From Geomonas silvestris (GTDB lineage: Bacteria > Desulfobacterota > Desulfuromonadia > Geobacterales > Geobacteraceae): a stretch of DNA of 64,000 nt. The position numbers were made by a program, and so were the translations under genes. The notes below the pieces were generated by a model. The model was given only the letters and a program-made list of their open reading frames with translations. It was not told the DNA's origin and ran no database searches. Location of the stretch: contig NZ_BLXX01000001.1 of assembly GCF_014193515.1 (NCBI RefSeq), positions 310,001-374,000 of the forward strand, in the 5' to 3' direction. Each line of letters begins with the position of its first letter. Positions within the stretch are counted from its first letter, which is position 1. Shown in pieces: positions 1-8,657 of this stretch.

Positions 1-1004
1 CCCTTCCCGTCAAACTGCGCTTTCGGGCTGCGGCCAGCATCGGGTCCGACTGGAGGGTAAGCGCCGATATCCGCTACCAGGGACTAAGCGACTTGTTCGC
101 AGAGCAGATTGGCATCGGCCCGCTCTCCATCAAGCCGCGTGCGGTGATAGAGGGCCTCACCCAACCGCTGCAACAGGTGCTTAGCAGCCAGGTGAACAAG
201 CAACTGAACGACAGTTTCTCCCTCAAGGCGAAACTTGCCAAAGCCTGGGAGGCCGCCCAGAAACCGATCCTTGTGGACCAGAAGCTGAACGCCTGGTTAA
301 GACTCTCGCCCCGCGAGGTCAACCTGTTCCCGCTCAGGGCGCAGAACAACCGGGTGAGCCTCGCCGTCGGCATCGTCACCTACGCCGAAGTAATCCTGGG
401 GCAGCAGCCGCAGCATGCCGCCCCGCTACTCCCGTTGCCGCCACTTAAGCTTGTTAACAGTCTCGACAGGACTTTCCGGATCGCGGTCAATGCCGACCTC
501 TACTACAAAGACCTCTGCACCGCAGCCGCCCCCTTCCTGCTCAACAAGGAGTTCAACTCCGAAGGGAAAAAGGTCGTGGTGAAGAGCTTCGAGTTGTACG
601 GCAACGGCGACAAGTTCGTCATAAAGGTCGTGACAGAGGGGTCTTTGGACGGCACCTTCTATCTCACCGGTAAGCCGCGTTTTGATTCCCGCAAGAACGT
701 CCTGTCCGTCGAAGAGGTCGATTTCGACCTGCAGACCAAGAGCCTTTTGTTGCAGTCTGCCGACTGGCTTTTGCACAGCACCATCAGGGATCGCATCCAA
801 GAGAGGCTGAACCTCGACCTCTCAAAGCAACTGGAGGAGTCGCGGGAGTTGGCGGGCAAGGCGATTGCACAGCGCAAACTCCTGGACGAGGTGAGTCTCA
901 AAGGGGAGATCAAGAGTTTGAAGCTGGGAGAGTTCCTGCTGGGGCCGGACAGGATTTCCCTGCAGGCCGTAGCGGAGGGAGAATCGGCGCTGGTACTCCA
1001 TTAA
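1..1004 (+). CDS. DUF4403-like protein, 3' part only
   Basis: The reading frame is already open at the left window edge (first full codon at position 3), so the N-terminus lies outside. About 333 C-terminal residues are visible, and the TTG at 93 is not the real start. The protein is rich in alternating hydrophobic/polar beta-type segments and ends in Leu-His. The overall pattern, including repeated segments around 'RTFRIAVNADLYYK' and 'DLQTKSLLLQSADWLLH', fits the DUF4403 family of predicted envelope proteins; this is pattern recognition, not a search. Function is unknown. No membrane segment is visible in this part. The gene converges on the glycosyltransferase gene at 1590, and no strong terminator follows its stop. 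Confidence 0.6.
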   Translation, partial: LPVKLRFRAAASIGSDWRVSADIRYQGLSDLFAEQIGIGPLSIKPRAVIEGLTQPLQQVLSSQVNKQLNDSFSLKAKLAKAWEAAQKPILVDQKLNAWLRLSPREVNLFPLRAQNNRVSLAVGIVTYAEVILGQQPQHAAPLLPLPPLKLVNSLDRTFRIAVNADLYYKDLCTAAAPFLLNKEFNSEGKKVVVKSFELYGNGDKFVIKVVTEGSLDGTFYLTGKPRFDSRKNVLSVEEVDFDLQTKSLLLQSADWLLHSTIRDRIQERLNLDLSKQLEESRELAGKAIAQRKLLDEVSLKGEIKSLKLGEFLLGPDRISLQAVAEGESALVLH

Positions 1005-1110
1005 CCGGTCGCGGATAGCGGAGACAAAAGGAAGAGGAGGGAGAGGCTAAACCGTACCGACCACCCCAGAAGCGTTGCCCCCTGGAACCCGAGGTCGCCG
1101 CTACCGGCGG

Positions 1111-1488
1111 GTGGCCGTCTTTATTAGCGAGGTGGTGGTCTTTATTAGCGAGGTGGTGGTCGTTATTAGCGAAGGGGTGGTCGCTAATAGCGAGGGGGTG
1201 GTCGTTATTAGCGAAGGGGTGGTCGTTATTAGCGAAGGGGTGGTCGCTATTAGCGAGGGGGTGGTCGTAATTAGCGGAGGGGTAGTCGCTAATAACGAAG
1301 GGGTGGTCGTTATTAGCGAAGGGGTGGTCGCTAATTACGAAGGGCTGGTCCTTATTAGCGGAGGGGTGGTCGCTAATTACGAAGGGGTAGTCGTTATTAG
1401 CGGAGGGGTGGTCGCTAATTACGAAGGGGTAGTCGTTATTAGCGGAGGGGTGGTCCTTATTAGCGAGGGGGTGGTCGCTAATTACGGG
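1111..1488. repeat. Minisatellite: 18 tandem 21-bp units with near-palindromic cores
   Basis: Eighteen contiguous units of exactly 21 bp lie in the convergent gap between two gene 3' ends. Each unit has a variable 11-bp near-palindromic core of the type CGYTAWTWRCG (for example CGCTAATTACG, CGTTATTAGCG, CGTAATTAGCG) separated by a conserved spacer, AAGGGGTGGT. Units 13+14 (1363-1404) and 15+16 (1405-1446) are an exact 42-bp duplication. A degenerate partial unit lies at 1091-1110, and the spacer recurs in reverse orientation near 1058-1067 (CGACCACCCC). The period equals two DNA helical turns. Because 21 is divisible by three, the array is open in a plus-strand frame (repeating V-V-V-I-S-E-G) and in a minus-strand frame, so openness is not evidence for coding. 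Confidence 0.95.
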
Positions 1489-1548
1489 GCGTCCCCGCTA
1501 TTTGCGGCATGGCCGGCGGTAGTAGTGTGCGAGGATTTCAAAACGGGT

Positions 1549-1570
1549 TCCTATGGTGTCGACCATAGGA
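1549..1570. terminator. Hairpin downstream of the GT9 gene, possible terminator
   Basis: TCCTATGGT and ACCATAGGA form a perfect 9-bp stem around a 4-base loop. It starts 20 bases past the stop codon of the glycosyltransferase gene read on the minus strand. Only a weak T-run (CGTTTTG) follows on that strand, so termination efficiency is uncertain. It marks the 3' end of the long polysaccharide block. Confidence 0.45.
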
Positions 1571-1589
1571 CATCGAGTTTGATGCCGTT

Positions 1590-2660
1590 TCAGGACAAAA
1601 GTTCCTGTGCAGCCGCGATGACCTCCGCGACGCTGATTTCCGAGAGGCAGCGGGCGCCGTCCGGGCAATGCGGTGTGGTGCCGAAGCGGGTACAGGGAGA
1701 ACAGGCGAGGTGAAGATTTACGATGCGGTGATCCAGGCCGCGGGGTCCCCATTTCGCCTCGATGCCGGGACCGAAGAGCGACACGGTGGGAATACCCAGG
1801 CCAACCGCAATATGAAGAATCCCGGAGTCTCCCGATATTAGCAGACGGCTTTGCGCGATCACAGCCGCGCTGTCGACGAGACTGGTCCGGCCGGCTAAAT
1901 TGAGGCCGCCGCAACCTGCGACGATGGTCTCCCCTTCCCCCCGATCACCAGGCCCCCCAACCACCGCAATACGGCATCCTGCCAAAGTGAGCCTCTGAGC
2001 CAGTTCGGCAAAGCGCGCAGCCCCCCAACGCCGTTCCGGAATGCTGGCGCCGGGGAAAACTGTGACCAGCCGAGGGTCGTGTCCGCCACCGAGCAGCGCT
2101 TCGGCCCGGGAAGCGGCCTCACCGGGGATAGTAAGGAAGGGAACTGACAGGCTTTCGGGTGCGCTGATCCCCAGGGGAGCCAAGAGATTGAAAAAGCTGA
2201 AGGCTTCGTAGTCGTCCTGCGAGTAAGGGACGCCGTGGGAGAAGAGGCGTTTGCGGTCATTGGTGGCGTAGCCGATGGAGAGCGGAGCCCGGGCAAGCCT
2301 GGCCACCACCGCCGAGAGCCGGTGCCACTGTTCCGTATCGATGATCACATCGAAGCCGCCGCGTAGCACTTCGAGGAGATCGGCCGGACGGTCGTAGAGC
2401 AGCAGGCGATCCACCTGTGGGCAGAGCCGAAAGGCCCCGCCATTACGCCGCTCCGCCAAAAGGGTCAGTTCCGCCTCAGGGAAGCGCTTCTTTAGTGCAA
2501 CAAGGGCAGGTGCCAACAACACCGCATCCCCGATCCCTCCCGGGCGGATGACCAGTATCCGGCGCACCACCTCGAGCGGGCGAGAAGCTGCTGCCGGCAG
2601 GCAGGCAGCAGCCCCAGCCCCCAGCAGTTGGTCCAGTAGTTTAAGAAGCTTCGTCTGCAT
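1590..2660 (-). CDS. Glycosyltransferase family 9 (heptosyltransferase-like)
   Basis: 356 residues, normal for GT9/WaaF-type enzymes, which transfer ADP-heptose or related sugars to LPS core or other surface glycans in the cytoplasm. Visible features are the N-terminal 'ILVIRPGGIGDAVLLAPAL' Rossmann segment (about residues 35-53), the family motif 'VFPGASIPERRW' near 200, the nucleotide-sugar loop 'ISGDSGILHIAVGLGIPTVSLFGP' near 270, and a C-terminal cysteine cluster (CSPC ... HC ... C) common in GT9 members. It is the last gene of the minus-strand polysaccharide block, 60 bp after the methyltransferase gene. Donor and acceptor cannot be told from sequence; in this locus it could act on a repeat-unit or adaptor sugar rather than on LPS core. 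Confidence 0.85.
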   Translation of the reverse strand: MQTKLLKLLDQLLGAGAAACLPAAASRPLEVVRRILVIRPGGIGDAVLLAPALVALKKRFPEAELTLLAERRNGGAFRLCPQVDRLLLYDRPADLLEVLRGGFDVIIDTEQWHRLSAVVARLARAPLSIGYATNDRKRLFSHGVPYSQDDYEAFSFFNLLAPLGISAPESLSVPFLTIPGEAASRAEALLGGGHDPRLVTVFPGASIPERRWGAARFAELAQRLTLAGCRIAVVGGPGDRGEGETIVAGCGGLNLAGRTSLVDSAAVIAQSRLLISGDSGILHIAVGLGIPTVSLFGPGIEAKWGPRGLDHRIVNLHLACSPCTRFGTTPHCPDGARCLSEISVAEVIAAAQELLS

Positions 2661-2720
2661 ACCCGTCTTTCCGCTTTCCCACCTCAGGCAGGAATCCTCT
2701 CATGTGCTCCTGGATAGCCG

Positions 2721-3410
2721 CTAGCCCCTGACCCGCAGAATCCCGATTAAGGATTCGCCGCTTCCTGGTGCGAGCAGCATCCGCCCGGCCAGAAACTGCA
2801 GCACCGTCGGCGCACCACGCAGTATCAGGTCCAGGCGGCGGGGGCGGTTCGGGGTGTAGGGAAAATCCCAGAGCCCGTCTGTGCCTATCTGCAAGAGTTC
2901 GAACCCGTTCCTCGAAAAAAACTCCTGCCATTCCCCCCGTCGCTTTAGGTTAATGTGGCTGGGATCGGCAAAACCGCACCAGCCCTCCCCTTTCAGCCGG
3001 TGCCCGCGCCCCTCCAGTTCCGGCATTACGCAAAGGACCTGCCCGTCGGAGGTAAGCGCCCTGCGCCACTGTCCGAGAACCTCCTCGAGTTGTACGTCGG
3101 GAATGTGCTCCAAAACATGGAGGGCGGTGATGCCACGGTAGTGCCCGGAGGGGAGTTCCTCCAGGCTGCGGTAGAGAGGTGCCTGCGGTACCAGCTCTCG
3201 GCAACGGGCCAGGCCGTGCTCTGAGACCTCAAGTCCCTCCGCGGGGAAGTACCGGCTCAATCTCTTCAGGAAGTACCCGGTCCCGCAGCCGAAATCAAGC
3301 ACCGGTCCGGGACGGAAGACTACACGAGCCAGCCGCGTGTAAAACCACAGCGCGGGCCGATCAGCATCCTGGCCGTTGAACTCATAGTATCGGGCGTCAA
3401 AGCTCGTCAA
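2721..3410 (-). CDS. Class I SAM-dependent methyltransferase
   Basis: 229 residues. SAM-binding motif I is clear ('VLDFGCGTGYFL', about residues 37-48), followed by an acidic strand end 'GLEV' and the post-motif 'ALHVLEHIPD' typical of the Methyltransf_11/23 group. The C-terminal part carries a conserved-looking 'DPSHINLKR' segment seen in sugar or lipid methyltransferases of polysaccharide clusters. It sits 3 bp after the UDP-galactopyranose mutase-like gene and before the GT9 gene, so a role in O-methylating a sugar or capping the polysaccharide chain is likely; chain-terminal methylation is a known stop signal in Wzm/Wzt pathways. The substrate is inference. Confidence 0.8.
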   Translation of the reverse strand: MTSFDARYYEFNGQDADRPALWFYTRLARVVFRPGPVLDFGCGTGYFLKRLSRYFPAEGLEVSEHGLARCRELVPQAPLYRSLEELPSGHYRGITALHVLEHIPDVQLEEVLGQWRRALTSDGQVLCVMPELEGRGHRLKGEGWCGFADPSHINLKRRGEWQEFFSRNGFELLQIGTDGLWDFPYTPNRPRRLDLILRGAPTVLQFLAGRMLLAPGSGESLIGILRVRG

Positions 3411-3413
3411 GCT

Positions 3414-4763
3414 TCAGGCTCTCCCATTGAGGGTCGGCTCGTCTCCCGAGTGCAAAATCCGCTCGATCACCTCGACCCCCTGCATGAAGGAGTGGTCCAT
3501 GTTGCCGACCTCATAGCGCCAGGCGCCGAACCGGCCACGCGAGAAGATTCCCCGTTTTTCCAGGTAAGGCTGGATGGCGGCCAGGGCACGGTCGCGCCCG
3601 ATTGTCGGCACCGGATAGGAATACGGGATATCTATCAGGTAGCGGCTCACCACGTGTTCCCGCTCAGTTTCGGAAAGCATCCCGCTGTTCACCAGCCCCT
3701 GCTCGGTCTGGGCAATGATAGCTGCCTTATCCTCGGGTTTGTGGGGCGAATAGGTAGTCTCGCACATGAGCGCGCAGTAGCGCGAGGTATCTGCCTCGGG
3801 TACGTTGGTCGCCGCATAGTTGTGGAAGTTGGTCACCCGGTAGAAGGGAGAGTTCGACTCGGGGAAGTACATCCAGCATTTGGAGTCGTCACGCGGCGCT
3901 TCTACCCCCAGCCCCACGATGAGTCCTCCATTGTGCACGAGGTCACCGGCAGCTTGACGCAGTTCCTGCGGTGCATCACAGGCCTCGACCAGCAGGTCGA
4001 GCGGCGTGGTGTTGATCAGGATGTCGTAGCTCTCCACGCGGCCGTTTTTGAAACGAATCTCCTTCGCCTCGGTATCAACGCTTTGCATTTCGTGACCCAG
4101 GTGAATGCGGTTCTCAAACCTTTGAGCGATGCCCCGGTAGATGGCACCGGTGCCGCCGGCTTTCGGGAACTTGAAGGTGTTATTGGGGCCCCAGCTCAGG
4201 TCGTCGCGTTGCTCGGCGATGTTGCGCTCGATGCGTGCCAAGTCCACCACACTCACCCTTTCCGCTATCCACTGCTTGCTCATCAGGGAAAGAGGCACTC
4301 CCCAGACTTTGCTGTTGTAGGGTTCCATGAAGTGCTTCACGATCCCCGCGCCGAAAACGGCGTCCATCCAGTCCCGGAAGTGCTGCGCCTGCTCCGGCGA
4401 CCCCGCGAGACTCCTGAGCCCGTCCACGCACTCCTTGACAGCATGGTCCGGCAGATAGCGCACGTTGTTCTGGAAAGGGTATGGGACCCAGGTTTCCAGG
4501 ATGCGTACCCAGCTTTCCCGCTGGTGTTCATGGTAAGCGTCCCCCAGCGCGTCGGCGACCGCCCCGTCGAAGTAGTCGTAGTGGGAGAAGAGCACATGGC
4601 CGCCCACGTCCCAGGTAAAGCCCGCGCCGTCGACGAAGGAGGCGGAGAGCCCGCCCACGTAGCTCTCCTTTTCGAAGAGCTGCCAGTCCGCGAAACCCAG
4701 TTTGTTCAGGTGGTAGGCGGCACCAAGGCCGCAGGGTCCGGCACCAAGGATGATGATCTTCAT
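3414..4763 (-). CDS. UDP-galactopyranose mutase, eukaryotic-type sequence
   Basis: 449 residues with an N-terminal FAD-binding fold ('IIILGAGPCGLGAAYHL', residues 3-19, then E-K and 'GGLSAS'). Landmarks run in the order I recall for the fungal enzyme from Aspergillus: 'DVGGHVLFSHYDYFD', 'WVPYPFQNN', 'FMEPYNSKVWGVP', 'WGPNNTFKFPKAGGTGAI', 'CWMYFPESNSPFYR' and 'SRGRFGAWRYEVGNMDHSF'. Classical bacterial Glf is shorter (about 370-390 residues) and diverges at these points. The reaction would be reduced-flavin conversion of UDP-galactopyranose to UDP-galactofuranose in the cytoplasm. The neighbouring GT2 at 4830 is a plausible galactofuranosyl user. The fallback call is a general FAD-dependent amine-oxidase-fold protein; the assignment rests on remembered motifs. 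Confidence 0.75.
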   Translation of the reverse strand: MKIIILGAGPCGLGAAYHLNKLGFADWQLFEKESYVGGLSASFVDGAGFTWDVGGHVLFSHYDYFDGAVADALGDAYHEHQRESWVRILETWVPYPFQNNVRYLPDHAVKECVDGLRSLAGSPEQAQHFRDWMDAVFGAGIVKHFMEPYNSKVWGVPLSLMSKQWIAERVSVVDLARIERNIAEQRDDLSWGPNNTFKFPKAGGTGAIYRGIAQRFENRIHLGHEMQSVDTEAKEIRFKNGRVESYDILINTTPLDLLVEACDAPQELRQAAGDLVHNGGLIVGLGVEAPRDDSKCWMYFPESNSPFYRVTNFHNYAATNVPEADTSRYCALMCETTYSPHKPEDKAAIIAQTEQGLVNSGMLSETEREHVVSRYLIDIPYSYPVPTIGRDRALAAIQPYLEKRGIFSRGRFGAWRYEVGNMDHSFMQGVEVIERILHSGDEPTLNGRA

Positions 4764-4829
4764 ACGGCTCCTAACTGTTCAGCAATATCGGAACGACGCC
4801 ATCCGGGGCGTCGACCTGTGAGGGTGAAG

Positions 4830-6287
4830 TTAACCGACTGCGGAGTCGCGAACGGGTTCTGCTGCTCCAGACAAACCTCCACTTCCGGCATGTCTCGTGC
4901 CAGCGTTCCAGACACTGGGCAACGCTGCTACTGCACTGATAGGTCCCAGCACCAAGGAAAGCGCCACTTTCCAGATTGCCCAAAGGTTCTGATCAGAGGC
5001 GAAAAACCGCTCTTTGACCGGAGCGTAGGTGTAATGTTTTGTCAACAAAAAGGCGTAGGGAGCAGAAAGCCCCTCACCGGCAGTAATCGTCACCCCGTAT
5101 CCCCCGCAAAGCACCTTGATTGCAGTACGAATTTTGCTTGAAAGGGGATCCTTGAGGATGTCAAAGCAGAGATGGCTCACGTTGAGGAAATCGAAGATAG
5201 GCGCACGCTCCCGGTTCACCCCAAGAGTAATATGAGCCCCCGGTGCCACCTCTCGTACCTTGGTAACCGTCTGCACCACCTCGTCGAAGGTACCGCTCGC
5301 GTAGACCAAAACCCGCGACAACCGAGTTGCAAGCTCCTGTTCGGCAACGGGCTGCGATTCAGCGACTGTCAGGCCTGCCGACAGCCGGCCTTTGCCAAAC
5401 CTGCCGAGCAGGAAATCTTCAACCGACGAACGGATCAGACGGGACCAGGCCCGATGCCCCAGCAGGTTCACGTATACCATTGAGCTGAACGCGTTGTTCA
5501 ATACCCCCAAATAAGCAATAAGGCGTCCGATTCCACTGGTGTGCTTGCTGGCGGTGAGGAGGCCGTTTCTGAAGTCGTAATAGATGATTCCAGGGTTGCA
5601 CCCTTTTTCCACACCGTGATAGACCTTCGAAGCGACAACGGCGACCACCCGGAGGCCCTGCCGCTTCATGCGCAGGCAAAACTCGATATCGTCCCAGTGC
5701 AGAAAGTACCGATCGTCCATGACGCCGACCTCCCGCGCTGTCGTGGCGCGGACCAGAGCAGAGCATGCGGCGACGTAATCCACATCGATGATCCTGCTGT
5801 CATCCTGGTCATTCAGACGGGCGTAGCGCAGGTTGGGTGCCCACGTGCCGGAGCGCCAGTGAACAAACCCTCCAGCCTCGACCATGAGCGATTTGTCTTC
5901 GGGGCTCATAATGCACGAACCGGCAGCACCAATGGTGCCATCCGCCTCCATCGCTCGCACCAACTCGGTCAGGGTATAGGGAGTTACCTCTGCGTCGTTG
6001 TCGAGGAGCCAGAGGTAATCCTGCTGTAAGACGTTCAGGGCGTAGCGCATGCCGGTATTGAAGCCGCCAGTGCCGCCCAGGTTCTCAGCGTTTTCCAGAA
6101 GGGTTACCGACAGGGGGTGCGCTTTTATGGCGGGAACCGAGTCGTCGGTGGAGGCGTTGTCCACCACGACGATACTGTAGTTCTTGTAGGCGATGCCCTG
6201 GAGCGAATCGAGGAGATTGATAACGTCTGCCCGCTTGTTCCAGTTTACAACGATGATGGTTACCTTCGGTTCAGGCAGGGTCGACAT
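4830..6287 (-). CDS. GT2 family glycosyltransferase (galactofuranosyl/rhamnosyl-transferase-like)
   Basis: 485 residues. The GT-A core shows 'VTIIVVNWNKRADVINLL' (about 9-26), 'VVVDNASTDDS', the metal-binding 'WLLDNDAEV' and the acceptor-side 'HWDDIEFCLRM', the WDD-E pattern of the GlfT2/rhamnosyltransferase subgroup. After residue ~290 there is a long C-terminal extension with one hydrophobic segment near the end ('VALSLVLGPISAVAAL'), suggesting membrane association. It overlaps the upstream GT4 gene by 17 bp and lies 66 bp from the mutase gene, whose product UDP-Galf is its most economical donor. That link is inference from adjacency. The C-terminal ~190 residues match no domain I recognise. 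Confidence 0.8.
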   Translation of the reverse strand: MSTLPEPKVTIIVVNWNKRADVINLLDSLQGIAYKNYSIVVVDNASTDDSVPAIKAHPLSVTLLENAENLGGTGGFNTGMRYALNVLQQDYLWLLDNDAEVTPYTLTELVRAMEADGTIGAAGSCIMSPEDKSLMVEAGGFVHWRSGTWAPNLRYARLNDQDDSRIIDVDYVAACSALVRATTAREVGVMDDRYFLHWDDIEFCLRMKRQGLRVVAVVASKVYHGVEKGCNPGIIYYDFRNGLLTASKHTSGIGRLIAYLGVLNNAFSSMVYVNLLGHRAWSRLIRSSVEDFLLGRFGKGRLSAGLTVAESQPVAEQELATRLSRVLVYASGTFDEVVQTVTKVREVAPGAHITLGVNRERAPIFDFLNVSHLCFDILKDPLSSKIRTAIKVLCGGYGVTITAGEGLSAPYAFLLTKHYTYAPVKERFFASDQNLWAIWKVALSLVLGPISAVAALPSVWNAGTRHAGSGGLSGAAEPVRDSAVG

Positions 6288-7692
6288 GGTGCTGTCCTTT
6301 ACGAGTGATTATCTGCTTATAAAGAGCGATGAGCCTATCAACATGGGAAAAGCGGTCGGCAATCAGGGTGTCGCGTCGGGCACGTATCTCCTGGTTAAGC
6401 GGCAATAAGCAGGAGGGGTTCTGAATCACCCGTTCCATGATTTCGGCCAATCCAGCGGCACTGCAGGAGACATTGAGCCACCCAGTGCTGCCGTCGAGTA
6501 CATAATCGGTGATGCCCCCTCTTGGGTTGCCGATCACCGGAATCCCCTTCGCCATGAACTCGATACCGGCGTAGCCATAGACCTCTTCGCAAAGTGAAGG
6601 CATCAAGCCGACATCGACTTCGTTGAGTATTGCGTCGAGGTCCTGCTCCCGGTAACGTCCTTTGAGCCCAACCGGTTCGGCAGCTGCCAAGCGGGACCTG
6701 ACGCTTGCATGAACCTCACCCCAGACGTCCAGCCAAAACCGCTCCCCTAGCCCCTTCTGCACCAAAAGATCAACCGCATCCGCAATGATGCCGGCCCCCT
6801 TGAAGGGTGCTAGACAACCGTTGAGGGTGGCAAAACGAACTCGCGCAGGCGCCTGCACCGGTACTCGGGGTATGAGAGCACTGATGTGGGGCAAGGACGA
6901 GTGCAGTACCTGGATGTCGGTGCGCCCGGTACGCTGCTCATATATTTGGGCGGTGCGACTGGATTGCGCTATGAGAAGATCTATCCGGCGCAGGTGCTCA
7001 AGATTGCCTTGCAGCCTCGCAGCGAACACCTCCGCTCCCGGAGGTGCACCACCAAGAACTGACCGTGCGAGGGTTTCAACGGGACGCAGCACCCGGTGCA
7101 GACCACGAGCCACTGTTTTCGCCTCCAGGTCGAAGGTCCTCTGAACTAGATGCTCGCGAAAGTGCCGGCCGGAGCCGCAACAATCGCGGCAGCTTGAGCT
7201 TGGGTCTTCCAGGTCACACAGGGTGCCGTCAGGACGATACAGGTTCAAGGTCGGGCAGAACATGAAGTAGTTGTGCAAGGTCATCGCGACCGGCAGGCGG
7301 TAGACCCGGGAGGCGATGCCCAGCAGGGAAAACGGCAATCCCGCCATTTCATGAACATGGAGCAGATCCGGACGGAAGGTATCGATAACCTGGCGAAAAT
7401 ACGTTTCGCTCTCCGCTTCGGAGAGTTCCCGCTCCGGAGGAAAGTTCCCCTCGTCTCCGGCGTGCAGAAGCCGCGGGTCTTCAATCTCGAAAACCGTAAT
7501 TCCATCACGGGTCCATTGCGACAGCCGCGGGCGCCTCCAGCCAGGGTGAACCCGCCCCGCACAAAAATAGGCCACCTCGTGCCCGCGTTGATGCTGGATT
7601 TCCATAACATCTTCGGCGTAGGCGATAAGCCCTCCGTTCCTCAGCGGCCGGAAGCCCCAGCCGATGTGCAGGATGCGCAGGGCCTCTGTCAC
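6271..7692 (-). CDS. GT4-type glycosyltransferase (GT-B fold)
   Basis: 473 residues from the GTG at 7692. This start gives a 4-bp GTGA overlap with the upstream gene and a purine-rich ribosome site (GGGGGGAAACC), so the longer frame to 7743 is rejected. The N-terminal acceptor domain begins 'ILHIGWGFRPLRNGGLIAYA'; a cysteine-rich loop (C-x-L-x12-C-x2-CC) lies around residue 180. The C-terminal donor domain carries 'VGLMPSLCEEVYGYAGIEFMA' followed by 'GIPVIGNPRGGITDYV', the E-x7-E region of GT4 retaining transferases. It likely adds one sugar of the exported polysaccharide in the cytoplasm. It is translationally coupled within a run of three glycosyltransferase genes. Confidence 0.85.
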   Translation of the reverse strand: MTEALRILHIGWGFRPLRNGGLIAYAEDVMEIQHQRGHEVAYFCAGRVHPGWRRPRLSQWTRDGITVFEIEDPRLLHAGDEGNFPPERELSEAESETYFRQVIDTFRPDLLHVHEMAGLPFSLLGIASRVYRLPVAMTLHNYFMFCPTLNLYRPDGTLCDLEDPSSSCRDCCGSGRHFREHLVQRTFDLEAKTVARGLHRVLRPVETLARSVLGGAPPGAEVFAARLQGNLEHLRRIDLLIAQSSRTAQIYEQRTGRTDIQVLHSSLPHISALIPRVPVQAPARVRFATLNGCLAPFKGAGIIADAVDLLVQKGLGERFWLDVWGEVHASVRSRLAAAEPVGLKGRYREQDLDAILNEVDVGLMPSLCEEVYGYAGIEFMAKGIPVIGNPRGGITDYVLDGSTGWLNVSCSAAGLAEIMERVIQNPSCLLPLNQEIRARRDTLIADRFSHVDRLIALYKQIITRKGQHHVDPA

Positions 7693-8657
7693 GGTTTCCC
7701 CCCCGGACCGTGGTCGGACCAAGATGGCAGCACCTCGCGCCATTTCGCATCCGTCCTAAGCAGCCTGCGGGCCAATCCACGAATCAGCTTGTAGGGAGGA
7801 GATCCCGTTACCAGCCCGAGGTAGTGTTCGTGCCAGGAGAGCCGGGCGGCCATGAGTTCCAGGTGCTTACGTGCCTGCAGCTCACCACCATGCTTCATCA
7901 GCACCAGGCAGGAGTCGACGAGACTCAGGTTGGCAAACTGGGTGGTCTTTGCCGAGCCGTGCAGGCGGGCGCAGGAGAGCATTGCCTCGGTTCGAGCGAA
8001 CCGGAAAGAGCGGCCGAACTTGAGCCAGAGATCAAGGTCCATCGCCATGTGGATCTGTTCATCAAGCGGCCCGCAGCTATTCCAGGCCTGCCGGGTAAAG
8101 AAACAGGAGGGCTGGATGAAGTGGAAATCGTCAAGCCAGGAGAAGAGCGATTCGAGGGAAAGGTCTTCTTTGGGCAGTTTCCGGCCGGTCTCGTGCCCTT
8201 GAGCATCGACAAAGAGCCCGCCCCCGACGAAAATGTCGGCATCCCGGCAGAAACCCCGCAGTTCGGCAACCTTCTGCAACGCGCCGGGAAGCAGGTAATC
8301 GTCGGAATTAAGCCATCCCAAAAGGTCCCCTGTGGTTCGGGCGAACCCTTTGTTGAGTGCATCGCTCTGCCCGCGGTCCGGTTCGCTCACCCAAAAAGAG
8401 AGATGTTCCTGGTACTTCTTGATGATCTCGATGCTGCCATCGGTACTGCCGCCGTCGAGTACCAGATACTCGAGGTTGGGGTACCCCTGGTCGAGCACAG
8501 AGAGGATGGTCTGTTCCAGGTACGCAGCTTGGTTAAACGAGGGGGTGACAATACTGATCTTGGGCAGCTTGGTTTCCCTCTCTGCTGCCGGAGTGACAAG
8601 ATTGCTAACCATTACAGGAGTTCGCCCCCCTTGAGATCTGAGGTGCTCCGCCATCAC
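7689..8657 (-). CDS. GT2 family glycosyltransferase
   Basis: 322 residues if started at the GTG at 8657 (an ATG follows immediately at 8654). The catalytic GT-A domain starts at about residue 33: 'ISIVTPSFNQAAYLEQTI', 'VLDGGSTDGS', 'DRGQSDALNKGF' and the metal-binding 'LLGWLNSDDYL'. This N-S-D-D version is typical of a GT2 subgroup found in O-antigen and EPS clusters. No membrane segment is seen. Stop and start codons overlap by 4 bp with both neighbours, indicating tight co-translation. The donor sugar is not predictable. Confidence 0.85.
   Translation of the reverse strand: MMAEHLRSQGGRTPVMVSNLVTPAAERETKLPKISIVTPSFNQAAYLEQTILSVLDQGYPNLEYLVLDGGSTDGSIEIIKKYQEHLSFWVSEPDRGQSDALNKGFARTTGDLLGWLNSDDYLLPGALQKVAELRGFCRDADIFVGGGLFVDAQGHETGRKLPKEDLSLESLFSWLDDFHFIQPSCFFTRQAWNSCGPLDEQIHMAMDLDLWLKFGRSFRFARTEAMLSCARLHGSAKTTQFANLSLVDSCLVLMKHGGELQARKHLELMAARLSWHEHYLGLVTGSPPYKLIRGLARRLLRTDAKWREVLPSWSDHGPGGKP

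Noticed and set aside
1111-1488. CRISPR array
   Set aside because: Units are contiguous with no unique spacers, and no cas genes are nearby.
1075-1713. A 212-residue open frame through the 21-bp repeats encoding V-V-V-I-S-E-G repeats
   Set aside because: The open frame follows from a period divisible by three; the opposite strand is open too. There is no ribosome site, the TTG start is arbitrary and the 3' end runs into the glycosyltransferase gene.
3450-5141. A 563-residue open frame on + opposite the mutase gene
   Set aside because: Antisense of two well-supported genes in GC-rich DNA; composition rich in His, Arg and Val without domain motifs.
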